Shown piece by piece: positions 1 through 6,147 of a stretch of DNA of 6,299 nt. Numbering within the stretch: position 1 is the first letter of the stretch; every line of letters begins with the position of its first letter. Where the stretch lies: positions 1 through 6,299 of the forward strand of contig JALQST010000195.1 in assembly GCA_023264315.1 (NCBI GenBank), in the 5' to 3' direction. The DNA comes from Nodosilinea sp. BSH.14. GTDB taxonomy: Bacteria > Cyanobacteriota > Cyanobacteriia > Phormidesmidales > Phormidesmidaceae. Position numbers and translations under genes: made by a program. Below the pieces are notes generated by a model. The model was not told where the DNA came from. It was given only the letters and a program-made list of their open reading frames with translations, and ran no database searches.

Positions 1-266
1 CGTCCCAAATCCTGACTGAGCTTGGGAAAGGTGCGGGCCGTTTCCGCCTGCACCACCTTATCCAGCCGCTTGCCCTTGGCCACCAGCCAGTCGTTAATCA
101 CAAATAAATCGCTGCGCCCCCCCAGCCGCGACTGGTGCTTGCGCGACCCCGGTGCCACCGCCCGAATCAGGCCCAGGTCGGGGGTGAGAATCGTCAAAAT
201 CCGATCCGCCTCCCCCAGGGGCATGGCCTTGAGGTTAATTCCGGTGGCTTTGAAGGTGCGGCTCAT
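1..266 (-). CDS. recO: DNA repair protein RecO, N-terminal part (cut by window edge)
   Basis: RecO works in the RecF pathway: it binds single-stranded DNA and SSB, anneals complementary strands and, with RecR, helps load RecA at gaps. Only the first 88 codons are inside the window; the gene runs off the left edge. Reading from the ATG at 264-266, the protein begins MSRTFKATGINLKAMPLGEA and continues with DRILTILTPDLGLIRAVAPG (residues 21-40), then a basic SRKHQSRLGGRSDLF stretch (41-55). This matches the N-terminal OB-fold of RecO, including the usual Leu-Gly-Glu-Ala-Asp-Arg and Pro-Gly-x-Arg-Lys signatures. No clear Shine-Dalgarno sequence precedes the ATG. The frame is open to the edge with no stop. 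A run of seven G (C on the plus strand, 117-123) falls in the codons for the Leu-Gly-Gly-Arg segment. rarA lies upstream in the same direction, 238 bases away. Identification is from recognised sequence pattern; the zinc-finger and C-terminal parts cannot be checked. Confidence 0.93.
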   Translation of the reverse strand, partial: MSRTFKATGINLKAMPLGEADRILTILTPDLGLIRAVAPGSRKHQSRLGGRSDLFVINDWLVAKGKRLDKVVQAETARTFPKLSQDLG

Positions 267-324
267 GGCAGGGGAAACGCAAAAAATAGCGCAAAACAGC
301 GGGATTTCCAGAACTCGGAGACCT

Positions 325-407
325 CACCCCCCAGCCCTCTCTCCCACGGGGAGAGGGGGAGCTAGAGTTTCAAAGTCCCTCTCCCCATGGGAGAGGGACT
401 TAGGGTG
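325..407. repeat. REP-like double-hairpin intergenic repeat
   Basis: Two strong hairpins stand side by side. The first pairs 335-345 with 349-359 (11 pairs, one of them G-T) around a three-base loop. The second pairs 373-385 with 389-401 in 13 perfect pairs around the loop CAT. The two stems share the core CCCTCTC. A short outer stem, CACCC at 325-329 with GGGTG at 403-407, encloses both. This layout resembles REP/BIME-type dispersed repeats, and similar C-rich CCTCACCCCC...CTCTCCC elements are common between genes in filamentous cyanobacteria (recalled, not searched). It lies between the rarA stop and the recO start. On the minus strand the second stem is followed only by TTTGAAACTC, so it is not a standard intrinsic terminator, though it could weaken read-through or protect the rarA mRNA 3' end. 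A smaller hairpin follows at 432-447 (CCAGC/GCTGG). I see no gene in the 267-504 gap. Confidence 0.85.
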
Positions 408-504
408 TAGCTTGCTTCCCGTCAGGGTGAGCCAGCGTCGGAGCTGGAAACGGGTTTCTAACGATGGAAGTCCTAGGCTGATCCCGAACTCAGGTTAATC
501 TACT

Positions 505-2724
505 CTAGGCGGTTCGGCGGACTTTGAGGTAGGCCAGGGTGGATTGCCAGTCGATGGTTTGGCCCGTGAGTTGCCGTTGGCACAGGGTTTGGATGGCGGC
601 TAAATCCTTGGTGGATAGGTACGGGGCGAGTTGATCACGGTAGCTGGGGGGATGGTGATCCACCGCAAACCACCGCTGTAGGAGGGATTCGGACAGATAA
701 ATTCCCGTATGCAGGAGATCGGTGGAAAGTTGTACCGTAAACCCGGCCTGATGCAGCAGGGTTTCGAGGGTGTCGGCCTGCCAGTTAAAACGGAGGTCGT
801 TGGTAGATTGCAGAGCATTTTCCTCGGCTTCGTGCCAGCGTTTGACCAGGGTTTTGCTGAGGGACGCGGCATCCACCAGGCTAGAAATGCGCTGGCTGTG
901 GCGGGGGATGGTTTCCACCAGTAGCACTACCCCATCCGGAGCCAACCACTGACGCAGCACCTCCACAAATCGCTCTCGGTTGACGGCTTGGCCAAAGGCG
1001 TTGCGGCCTACAATGCGCTCAAAGGCCAAATCAGGACTGTGGGCCGATAGGTAGGCAGAGAGGGCTTCGTAGTCGGCATGGACGAGGACGGGGCGGTGCA
1101 GTTCCGGCAGGGCGGCGGTTTGCTCGGTGAGGGCGGCATAGTCCTGGGCGTTGTGAACCCTGGCGTAGACCTGGCCTTCGGGCACGCGGCGCAGGGCCTC
1201 CCAGGTCAGTAACCCCGTGCGGGCATGGAGGTCTAGAATCCGGTGATGGCGCTGGGGTGGGGCCATGGCAAACAGATGATCTCGCACCTGGCCGAGTTGG
1301 GCTCCGGCTTGGCTGAGGGTGCGTTGCAGCCAGCGGTCACGGGCCGGATCGTCGGGGCTGTAGGTGAGGACGTCTGGCAGAACGCTCGATCCATCCACTA
1401 ATGCCGCCAGTTGGGCCTCCCGCCGCTGGGCCACCTGGGTTTGCAGGGCCGCTTCATAGCCCTGGCTGGAGGGCTGATAGAACACCTGCCCCTGGAGTCC
1501 GTTCGGCAAATACTGCTGCGCCACCCAATGATCTCGATAGGCATGGGGATAGAGGTATCCCTGGCCGTGGCCCAGGTCGGCCTTGTCGCGGTTGGCGTCC
1601 CGCAAGGGATTGGGCACCGTCGCTTCGCGCTCCCGTTCCACCGTGGCCAGGGCATCAAAAAAGCCCATGGTGCTGTTGGATTTGGGGGCCATTGCCAAAT
1701 AAAGCGTCGCCTGGGCCAGGGGATAGCGCCCCTCCGGCATCCCGATGTGGTCGAAGGCGTCGGCGCAGCTTGTGACCACCGCCACCGCCTGGGGGTCGGC
1801 CAAACCCACGTCTTCGCTGGCGAGAATAATTAGCCGTCGTAGGATGAACCGAGGATCTTCCCCGGCATAGACCATCCGCGCCAGCCAGTACAGAGCGGCA
1901 TCGGGGTCGGAACCGCGCACACTTTTGATAAAGGCGCTGATGGTATCAAAGTGGGCGTCCCCTTCCTTGTCGTACAGCACCGCCCGCCGCTGGATGGATT
2001 CTTCGGCTACCGATAGTGGAATCGTAATCCGCCCTTCCTCCCCCGCTGGAGTGGTCTCCACCGCCAGTTCCAGGGCATTCAGCAAGGCCCGCGCATCGCC
2101 ATTGGCCACGTTGACGAGGTGTTCCAGCGCCTCCGGTTCTAGCTGAATGGGCCGATGGCCGTAACCCCGCTCTGGGTCGGCTAGGGCTTGGTGGACGACC
2201 TGCCGCAACTCCTCCGGCCCCAGGGATTGCAATTGGAAGAGGCGGGAACGGCTGACCAGGGCTTTGTTCACCTCAAAGTAGGGGTTTTCCGTGGTGGCTC
2301 CAATCAAAATCACCGTGCCGTTTTCCACCCAGGGCAGCAGCGCATCCTGCTGGGCCTTGTTGAAGCGATGCACCTCATCCACAAACAAAATCGTGCGGCG
2401 ACCATAGCGCCCCCGCAACTCCTGGGCCTGGGCGATGGCCTCCCGCAGGTCTTTCACCCCGGCCAGCACCGCATTCACCGCGATAAAGTGGGCACTGGTG
2501 GTGTTGGCGATGATCTGGGCCAGGGTGGTTTTGCCCGTCCCCGGTGGGCCAAAGAAAATCAACGACGAAAGCTGATCGGCCTGAATCGCCCGCCGCAGCA
2601 ACCGCCCCGGCCCCACCACCGCATCCTGGCCAATGAACTCATCCAGCGTACGAGGCCGCATCCGCGCCGCCAGGGGAGCTTCCCGGTCAATCTGGGCTTG
2701 GTGATGGTGGTCGAATAAATCCAT
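505..2724 (-). CDS. rarA: RarA (MgsA) AAA+ ATPase fused to a C-terminal methyltransferase-like domain
   Basis: The first ~425 of 739 residues are a complete RarA/MgsA, a clamp-loader-like AAA+ ATPase that acts at stalled replication forks and binds SSB. Visible motifs: Walker A GPPGTGKT (59-66), Walker B ILFVDEVH (112-119), sensor 1 GATTEN (142-147), SRSRLF with a candidate arginine finger (158-163), sensor 2 region NGDARALLN (208-216). The RarA oligomerisation domain follows (YDKEGDAHFDTISAFIKS from 251; KADLGHGQGYLYPHAYRDHW from 381). E. coli RarA ends near residue 447; here about 300 more residues resemble a class I methyltransferase: ILDLHARTGLL (496-506) in the SAM-loop position, HADYEALS (549-556), then FERIVGRN with a downstream LAPDGVVLLVE strand (568-604). 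The SAM loop is degraded. Such RarA/unknown-domain fusions are known in cyanobacteria; the extra domain's role is, to my knowledge, not established. I chose the ATG at 2722-2724 (MDLFDHHHQ) over a GTG at 2766, which adds 14 residues unlike the family. Confidence 0.95.
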   Translation of the reverse strand: MDLFDHHHQAQIDREAPLAARMRPRTLDEFIGQDAVVGPGRLLRRAIQADQLSSLIFFGPPGTGKTTLAQIIANTTSAHFIAVNAVLAGVKDLREAIAQAQELRGRYGRRTILFVDEVHRFNKAQQDALLPWVENGTVILIGATTENPYFEVNKALVSRSRLFQLQSLGPEELRQVVHQALADPERGYGHRPIQLEPEALEHLVNVANGDARALLNALELAVETTPAGEEGRITIPLSVAEESIQRRAVLYDKEGDAHFDTISAFIKSVRGSDPDAALYWLARMVYAGEDPRFILRRLIILASEDVGLADPQAVAVVTSCADAFDHIGMPEGRYPLAQATLYLAMAPKSNSTMGFFDALATVEREREATVPNPLRDANRDKADLGHGQGYLYPHAYRDHWVAQQYLPNGLQGQVFYQPSSQGYEAALQTQVAQRREAQLAALVDGSSVLPDVLTYSPDDPARDRWLQRTLSQAGAQLGQVRDHLFAMAPPQRHHRILDLHARTGLLTWEALRRVPEGQVYARVHNAQDYAALTEQTAALPELHRPVLVHADYEALSAYLSAHSPDLAFERIVGRNAFGQAVNRERFVEVLRQWLAPDGVVLLVETIPRHSQRISSLVDAASLSKTLVKRWHEAEENALQSTNDLRFNWQADTLETLLHQAGFTVQLSTDLLHTGIYLSESLLQRWFAVDHHPPSYRDQLAPYLSTKDLAAIQTLCQRQLTGQTIDWQSTLAYLKVRRTA

Positions 2725-2736
2725 AGTGAAGTCGTC

Positions 2737-2770
2737 ACACGATACCCATCGTGTTCCAGTTCTCACTGGA
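2737..2770 (-). promoter_or_regulatory. Two adjacent perfect hairpins in the rarA leader
   Basis: Two inverted repeats abut with no base between them. ACACGAT (2737-2743) pairs with ATCGTGT (2748-2754) across ACCC, and TCCAGT (2755-2760) pairs with ACTGGA (2765-2770) across TCTC. On the minus strand, the sense of rarA, the order is the TCCAGT stem with loop GAGA (a GNRA-type loop), the ACACGAT stem with loop GGGT, then 12 bases to the rarA ATG. A shorter pairing, GTGA (2726-2729) with TCAC (2735-2738), overlaps the proximal stem and could compete with it beside the start codon. No Shine-Dalgarno is visible there. They could be an mRNA leader structure or a double operator. The repeats are seen directly; any function is inference. 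If translation began at the upstream GTG (2766), most of this would be coding. Confidence 0.5.
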
Positions 2771-2833
2771 TGGTGTCGCGTGAAAATCAGGGAAAATCGA
2801 GGTGCCCACAGGTTCTTTCCAATGAAATCCGCG

Positions 2834-3763
2834 TCATGCTGGATGGGTAGAGGACAGGGGCACCCGGAAAACCCAGTGCTCGTAGGCGGGATCGCGGCCT
2901 TCGGTGATGGCCGTTAGTTTTTCGCGGAGTTGGGTGGTGATGGGGCGATGGGTGGGCGTCATGTAGGTTTCTACCTGGCGCACGGGGGTAATTTTGGCGG
3001 CGGTGCCGCTGAGGAACACTTCGTCGGCGATGAAGAGTTCCGTCTTATCCACCGGGCGCTCGACCACCTCAATGCCGAGATCGCGGGCAATGGTGAGAAT
3101 GCTGTCGCGGGTGATGCCTTCTAGGATGTCTTGTTCAAAGCCAGGGGTGATCAGCTTGCCGTTGCGCACAATAAACACGTTCATCCCCGAGGCTTCACTC
3201 ACCTTGCCCTGGGAATTCATCAAAATGGCCTCATCAAAACCGGATTCTACGGCCTCGGTTTTGGCCAGGGAGGAGGTGATGTAGGCCCCGCTAATTTTGC
3301 CGCGCAGGGGCAGGCTGCGATCTTCCTGGCGATACCAGGAGCTAATCCGGCAGGAAACCCCCTCCGGCGAGAGATAATCCCCCAGCTCTAGGCCATAGAC
3401 AAAGAAGTTTTTCTCGACCTTGTGGAGGCGCGGAGAAATGCCCAAATCTGAGGTGTAGACAAAGGGCCGAATATAAAAGGATACTTGGGGCCGATTTTTT
3501 CTCACGAAATCGATCAGCACCGATTGAATCGTTTCTGCTGGGAGATCGTAGTTGAGTAATCGGGCGCTGGTGCTGAGGCGTTGGCTGTGGCGATCCAGCC
3601 GAAACAGCAAAACCTGCCCTTCCTGTTGCGGATCGGCAATGCCCCGCATCCCACCGAAGGCTCCGGTTCCGTAGTGCAGGGCATGGGTAGCGATGGAGAG
3701 TTTCGCGTCTTGAAAATCCCGAAACTGGCCTTCAAAGTAGGCAATGGGCAGAAAGTTGTGCAT
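2834..3763 (-). CDS. ilvE: Branched-chain amino acid aminotransferase
   Basis: This PLP-dependent class IV (fold type IV) aminotransferase catalyses the last step of leucine, isoleucine and valine synthesis, moving the amino group between glutamate and branched-chain 2-oxo acids in the cytoplasm. With the ATG at 3761-3763 it has 309 residues, near the usual length, and begins MHNFLPIAYFEGQF as cyanobacterial homologues do. Motifs: ATHALHYGTGAFGGMRG (26-42), VSFYIRPFVYTSDLGI (94-109), the likely PLP lysine K156 in LRGKISGAYITSSLAKTEA, E190 in KVSEASGMNVF, GITRDS (217-222) and FLSGTAAKITPV (250-261) for cofactor phosphate and substrate binding. A TTG at 3794-3796 would add 11 residues unlike the family, and neither start has a clear Shine-Dalgarno. 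The stop is 109 bases before the rarA start. D-amino-acid transaminase and aminodeoxychorismate lyase share the fold, but the length and motifs favour IlvE. Confidence 0.95.
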   Translation of the reverse strand: MHNFLPIAYFEGQFRDFQDAKLSIATHALHYGTGAFGGMRGIADPQQEGQVLLFRLDRHSQRLSTSARLLNYDLPAETIQSVLIDFVRKNRPQVSFYIRPFVYTSDLGISPRLHKVEKNFFVYGLELGDYLSPEGVSCRISSWYRQEDRSLPLRGKISGAYITSSLAKTEAVESGFDEAILMNSQGKVSEASGMNVFIVRNGKLITPGFEQDILEGITRDSILTIARDLGIEVVERPVDKTELFIADEVFLSGTAAKITPVRQVETYMTPTHRPITTQLREKLTAITEGRDPAYEHWVFRVPLSSTHPA

Positions 3764-3868
3764 AACGACGGCTGGACTGGAAGGGTGCGTAATCAAGAAG
3801 TCTTTATCAGGATAGTGCCAATCTTTGAGCTTACCCCAACAAGTTCAGTCTTCTTTGGATTTTGGCGC

Positions 3869-3895
3869 TCCATCCGCCGCCTTCCATCCGCCGCC
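3869..3895. repeat. Tandem 13-base direct repeat upstream of ilvE
   Basis: TCCATCCGCCGCC occurs at 3869-3881 and again at 3883-3895, separated by one T, giving a 14-base period. It lies about 105 bases upstream of the ilvE ATG and just past the stop of the small permease gene. On the ilvE sense strand it reads GGCGGCGGATGGA twice. Two copies may be a paired regulator site or a simple slippage duplication. The rest of the 3764-3915 gap holds no gene; it contains A/T-richer sequence where an ilvE promoter could lie, but I could not pick a convincing -35/-10 pair. Confidence 0.6.
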
Positions 3896-3915
3896 GATTC
3901 TCCCAATGCAGTGAC

Positions 3916-4374
3916 CTAGCTGGGGCGATTTTCCGGCGCAGGGGCCACGGGCGGGGTGCGATCACCCAGGGCTTTGTAGGCCAAGGATCCGACCACCATC
4001 GCCACCAGGAACAGGACGGGGTTGAGAGAACCTAGCACCAGGGCGGTGATGGCGGGGCCGGGACAATAGCCACCAATGCCCCAGCCGATGCCAAACAGGG
4101 CGGCACCGAGGATCAGCGGTCGGTCGATGTCTTGGCGGGTGGGCACATAGAACTTGCCGCCCAAAATGGGATAGGGCCGCTTCAGAATGAACCGGAAGGT
4201 GACGAGGGTGACGGCCACGGCTCCCCCCATCACAAAGGCCAAGGTGGGATCCCAGGCTCCAAATAAATCGAGAAAGCCGATCACTTTTTCGGGATCAATC
4301 ATTTGGGCATAGCCCAGACCCAGGCCAAAGAGCAGGCCAGAAATGAGGGTGACGAGGTGCTGCTGAAATTTCAT
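3916..4374 (-). CDS. YeeE/YedE-family permease, second half (DUF6691/PmpB-like)
   Basis: This 152-residue inner-membrane protein is the C-terminal-half type of a split YeeE/YedE sulfur-transport protein. It begins MKFQQHLVTLISGLLFGLGL, and GLGYAQMIDPEKVIGFLDLFGAWDP (residues 19-43) is a strong family signature. Likely membrane segments are near 6-25, 42-62, 86-103 and 108-132. The motif GIGWGIGGYCPGPAI (95-109) places C104 where the family keeps a cysteine; in the full-length thiosulfate transporter YeeE (TsuA), conserved cysteines relay thiosulfate through the membrane. The C-terminus is proline-rich and polar. It lies 118 bases downstream of the other half, a long gap for a pair expected to work together. 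That gap is pyrimidine-rich on the coding strand just before the ATG and shows no Shine-Dalgarno. The substrate, thiosulfate or another sulfur species, is inferred from the family. PmpB is another name used for such proteins. Confidence 0.88.
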   Translation of the reverse strand: MKFQQHLVTLISGLLFGLGLGYAQMIDPEKVIGFLDLFGAWDPTLAFVMGGAVAVTLVTFRFILKRPYPILGGKFYVPTRQDIDRPLILGAALFGIGWGIGGYCPGPAITALVLGSLNPVLFLVAMVVGSLAYKALGDRTPPVAPAPENRPS

Positions 4375-4492
4375 CGTTGTAGGGGGAGGGGTGAAAGAAT
4401 AGGGATGTAGGAGATGGGCCGTAGGGAATTGGCCAGGGCGAATGTCTACGGGGTGAAGGCCTTGGGCGCAGGCCGGATCGGTTTGTTTTCAG

Positions 4493-4912
4493 CTATAGCC
4501 CCAGCACATGGCGGGTGATAAACACCGTCACAAAGCCCGCCACCATGAAGCTGATCACCGCTGCCAACGACCGCACCGAGAGGCGACCGAGGCCGCAGAC
4601 CCCGTGGCCACTGGTGCAGCCGTTGCCCATGCGGGTGCCAAAGCCCACCAACAAGCCCGCGATCACCATCGTGACCGGGGTCAAGCCGTAGGTGGGGGTG
4701 GGGCTAGGGGCCAATCCGTATTCGTAGAGGGCACCGCCGCCCAGCATTCCCACCAGGAAAATCCAGCGCCAGCTTTCGGCCCGAGCAAAGGTGATTGCGC
4801 CATTCACCATGCCGCTGATGCCTGCGATGCGACCGTTAAAGGCCAGCAGCAGCGTGGCGCTGAGGCCGATTAGCCCACCGCCCAACAGCCCATACCACCA
4901 GTCCATTACCAT
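4493..4912 (-). CDS. YeeE/YedE-family permease, first half (PmpA-like)
   Basis: This 139-residue membrane protein is the N-terminal-half partner of the next minus-strand gene. Likely transmembrane segments lie near residues 5-25, 50-66, 77-93 and 113-133. The motif GFGTRMGNGCTSGHGVCGLGRLS, split here by position as GFGTRMGNGC (90-99) and TSGHGVCGLG (100-109), is the YeeE/YedE signature with conserved C99 and C106 on a short turn between helices, as expected for a protein handling sulfur compounds. It probably assembles with the second half into one pore, mirroring the two pseudo-repeats of full-length YeeE. I start it at the ATG at 4910-4912 because AAGGAA stands five bases upstream; an ATG two codons later is possible. 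No sulfurtransferase, persulfide dioxygenase or ArsR/BigR-type regulator is in the window, although such genes often accompany the family. nagA diverges from its 5' side. Confidence 0.9.
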   Translation of the reverse strand: MVMDWWYGLLGGGLIGLSATLLLAFNGRIAGISGMVNGAITFARAESWRWIFLVGMLGGGALYEYGLAPSPTPTYGLTPVTMVIAGLLVGFGTRMGNGCTSGHGVCGLGRLSVRSLAAVISFMVAGFVTVFITRHVLGL

Positions 4913-4917
4913 AGGGA

Positions 4918-4923
4918 TTCCTT
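4918..4923 (-). promoter_or_regulatory. Ribosome binding site of the PmpA-like gene
   Basis: On the minus strand AAGGAA is followed by five bases (TCCCT) and then the ATG at 4912. It is the only convincing Shine-Dalgarno in the window, and its spacing favours the ATG at 4912 over the one at 4906. Confidence 0.7.
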
Positions 4924-4935
4924 TGTATTTCTGTA

Positions 4936-4990
4936 TTGACGACGTTATCGATCATGTTACCACTTAACGATATAGTAATACATTCGTCAA
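4936..4990. promoter_or_regulatory. Divergent control region of nagA and the permease pair, with a long-spaced inverted repeat
   Basis: This A/T-rich stretch begins between the two divergent genes and runs into the nagA 5' end. TTGACGA at 4936-4942 is the exact inverse of TCGTCAA at 4984-4990, and both contain the -35-like TTGACG. On the minus strand, TTGACG (4990-4985) followed by 17 bases and TTAAGT is a weak candidate promoter for the permease genes. On the plus strand, TATAGT at 4971-4976 is a fair -10, but no start codon follows it before the conserved nagA region, so it is unlikely to serve full-length nagA. A small repeat GTTA-CCACT-TAAC lies at 4956-4968. The nagA promoter may lie further upstream inside the permease gene. 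The repeats are seen; promoter use is inference. Confidence 0.35.
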
Positions 4991-6147
4991 CGCCCCCCCG
5001 CTATGCGCTCACCCAATGCCCCCTCTACACGGGCCACCGCATCCTGGCGGATCACGCCCTCGTCATCGACGGAGACACGATTCTGGACGTGGTGCCCACC
5101 GCCAGCCTGCCCACCGACCTACCCCAGCGGGAAGGCTCCGGGATAGCGGCTCCGGGGTTTATCGACCTACAACTGAATGGCTGCGGTGGGGTGATGTTTA
5201 ACGATGCCATTACCCCAGCGACCCTGGACACCATGCACCGCACCAATCTGCGGAGCGGCACCACCAGCTTTTTGCCCACCCTCATCACCACCACCGATGC
5301 CGCCATGGAGCAGGCCATTGCCCTGATGGACGGCTATCGGCAACCCTGCCCGGATCGGGTGCTGGGGCTGCATTTGGAAGGCCCCTACCTCAACCCCAAG
5401 CGGCGAGGCATCCACGAGGGCCGCCAGGTGCGCCCCGCCGATGACACCATGATCGCCAAGCTGGTGGCGGCTGGCCCGGATCGGGTACGGCTGCTGACCT
5501 TGGCCCCCGAACAGGTGTCTGCGGATCAGATTCGGCGACTGGTGGAGGCCGGAATTCGGGTGTCGGCGGGCCATTCCGACGCCACCTTTGAGGCAGCCAT
5601 GGCGGGCTTTGAGGCGGGGGTCAGCCTGGTGACGCACTTGTTTAATGCCATGTCGCCCTGGCTGGGCCGATTGCCCGGGCTGGTGGGGGCTGCCCTGCGT
5701 TGTCCTGAGGTCTATGCGGGCATCATTGTGGATGGCCACCACGTTCATTTCGACTCCGTGCATCTGGCCCATCGGCTGAAGGGCGATCATCTCGTGCTGG
5801 TCTCCGATGCCACCCCCCCGGTGGGCACCACCATGACCTCCTTCATCATCGGTGGACAGGAGGTGTTCTACCGTGAGGGCAAGTGCGTTTCGGCGGAGGG
5901 CACCCTGGGCGGATCCGCCCTCACCCTACTGGAAGCGGTGCGTCACTGCGTGGATCAGGTGGGGATTCCCCTGGCCGAAGCCCTCCGCATGGCCAGCCTT
6001 TATCCCGCTCGTGCCATTGGGGTCGATCATCGCCTAGGGCGTCTGGCTTCGGGCTGTCGCGCCAATGTCGTCATGGTTGACCCCCACTCCTGGTACCTTC
6101 AGGCGGTGATTGACCAAGGCGTTTGGCACAGTATGGCAATCCCCTAG
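4954..6147 (+). CDS. nagA: N-acetylglucosamine-6-phosphate deacetylase
   Basis: NagA removes the acetyl group from GlcNAc-6-phosphate, giving glucosamine-6-phosphate and acetate, a cytoplasmic step in recycling amino sugars from peptidoglycan or chitin. The 397-residue product is a complete amidohydrolase-fold enzyme, slightly longer than the usual ~380. Motifs: APGFIDLQLNGCGGVMFNDA (66-85), LHLEGPYLNPKRRGIHEG (139-156) with metal ligand E142, SAGHSDATFEA (204-214) with H207, VTHLFNAMSP (226-235) with H228, VDGHHVHFD (259-267), and LVSDATPPVG (282-291) with D285, matching the catalytic aspartate of E. coli NagA (D273). The motif GTLGGSALTLLEAVRHCV (316-333) is also typical. I start at the ATG at 4954-4956; a TTG at 4936 would add six residues, and no other usual start precedes the conserved region. 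No Shine-Dalgarno is visible. No nagB, nagK or PTS gene lies nearby. No intrinsic terminator was found after the stop, only a weak CCTCC/GGAGG pairing (6148-6169) without a T run. Confidence 0.95.
   Translation: MLPLNDIVIHSSTPPRYALTQCPLYTGHRILADHALVIDGDTILDVVPTASLPTDLPQREGSGIAAPGFIDLQLNGCGGVMFNDAITPATLDTMHRTNLRSGTTSFLPTLITTTDAAMEQAIALMDGYRQPCPDRVLGLHLEGPYLNPKRRGIHEGRQVRPADDTMIAKLVAAGPDRVRLLTLAPEQVSADQIRRLVEAGIRVSAGHSDATFEAAMAGFEAGVSLVTHLFNAMSPWLGRLPGLVGAALRCPEVYAGIIVDGHHVHFDSVHLAHRLKGDHLVLVSDATPPVGTTMTSFIIGGQEVFYREGKCVSAEGTLGGSALTLLEAVRHCVDQVGIPLAEALRMASLYPARAIGVDHRLGRLASGCRANVVMVDPHSWYLQAVIDQGVWHSMAIP

Noticed and set aside
373..401. Intrinsic terminator of rarA
   Set aside because: The stem is very strong, but on the rarA strand it is followed by only a short interrupted T stretch, and the twin-hairpin layout fits a dispersed repeat better.
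325..407. CRISPR array
   Set aside because: There are only two related hairpins of different length and no regular repeat-spacer pattern.
22..498. 158-residue plus-strand open frame at the left edge
   Set aside because: It is antisense to the clearly recognisable recO start and then runs through the hairpin repeat; its low-complexity Pro/Arg-rich product looks like nothing known.
2188..2718. 176-residue plus-strand open frame inside rarA
   Set aside because: It is antisense to the AAA+ core with its Walker motifs, and its composition is a by-product of rarA codon use.
2725..2766. N-terminal extension of RarA from the GTG at 2766
   Set aside because: The 14 extra residues do not resemble RarA, and the sequence there forms hairpins; MDLFDHHHQ matches the family start better.
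4993..4999. Run of seven C near the nagA 5' end as a phase-variation switch
   Set aside because: Runs of seven C also occur at 117-123 and 5813-5819, as expected in a GC-rich genome, and nagA is not a typical phase-variable gene.
5167..5790. 207-residue minus-strand open frame inside nagA
   Set aside because: It lies wholly antisense to a conserved enzyme; long antisense frames are expected in GC-rich genes.
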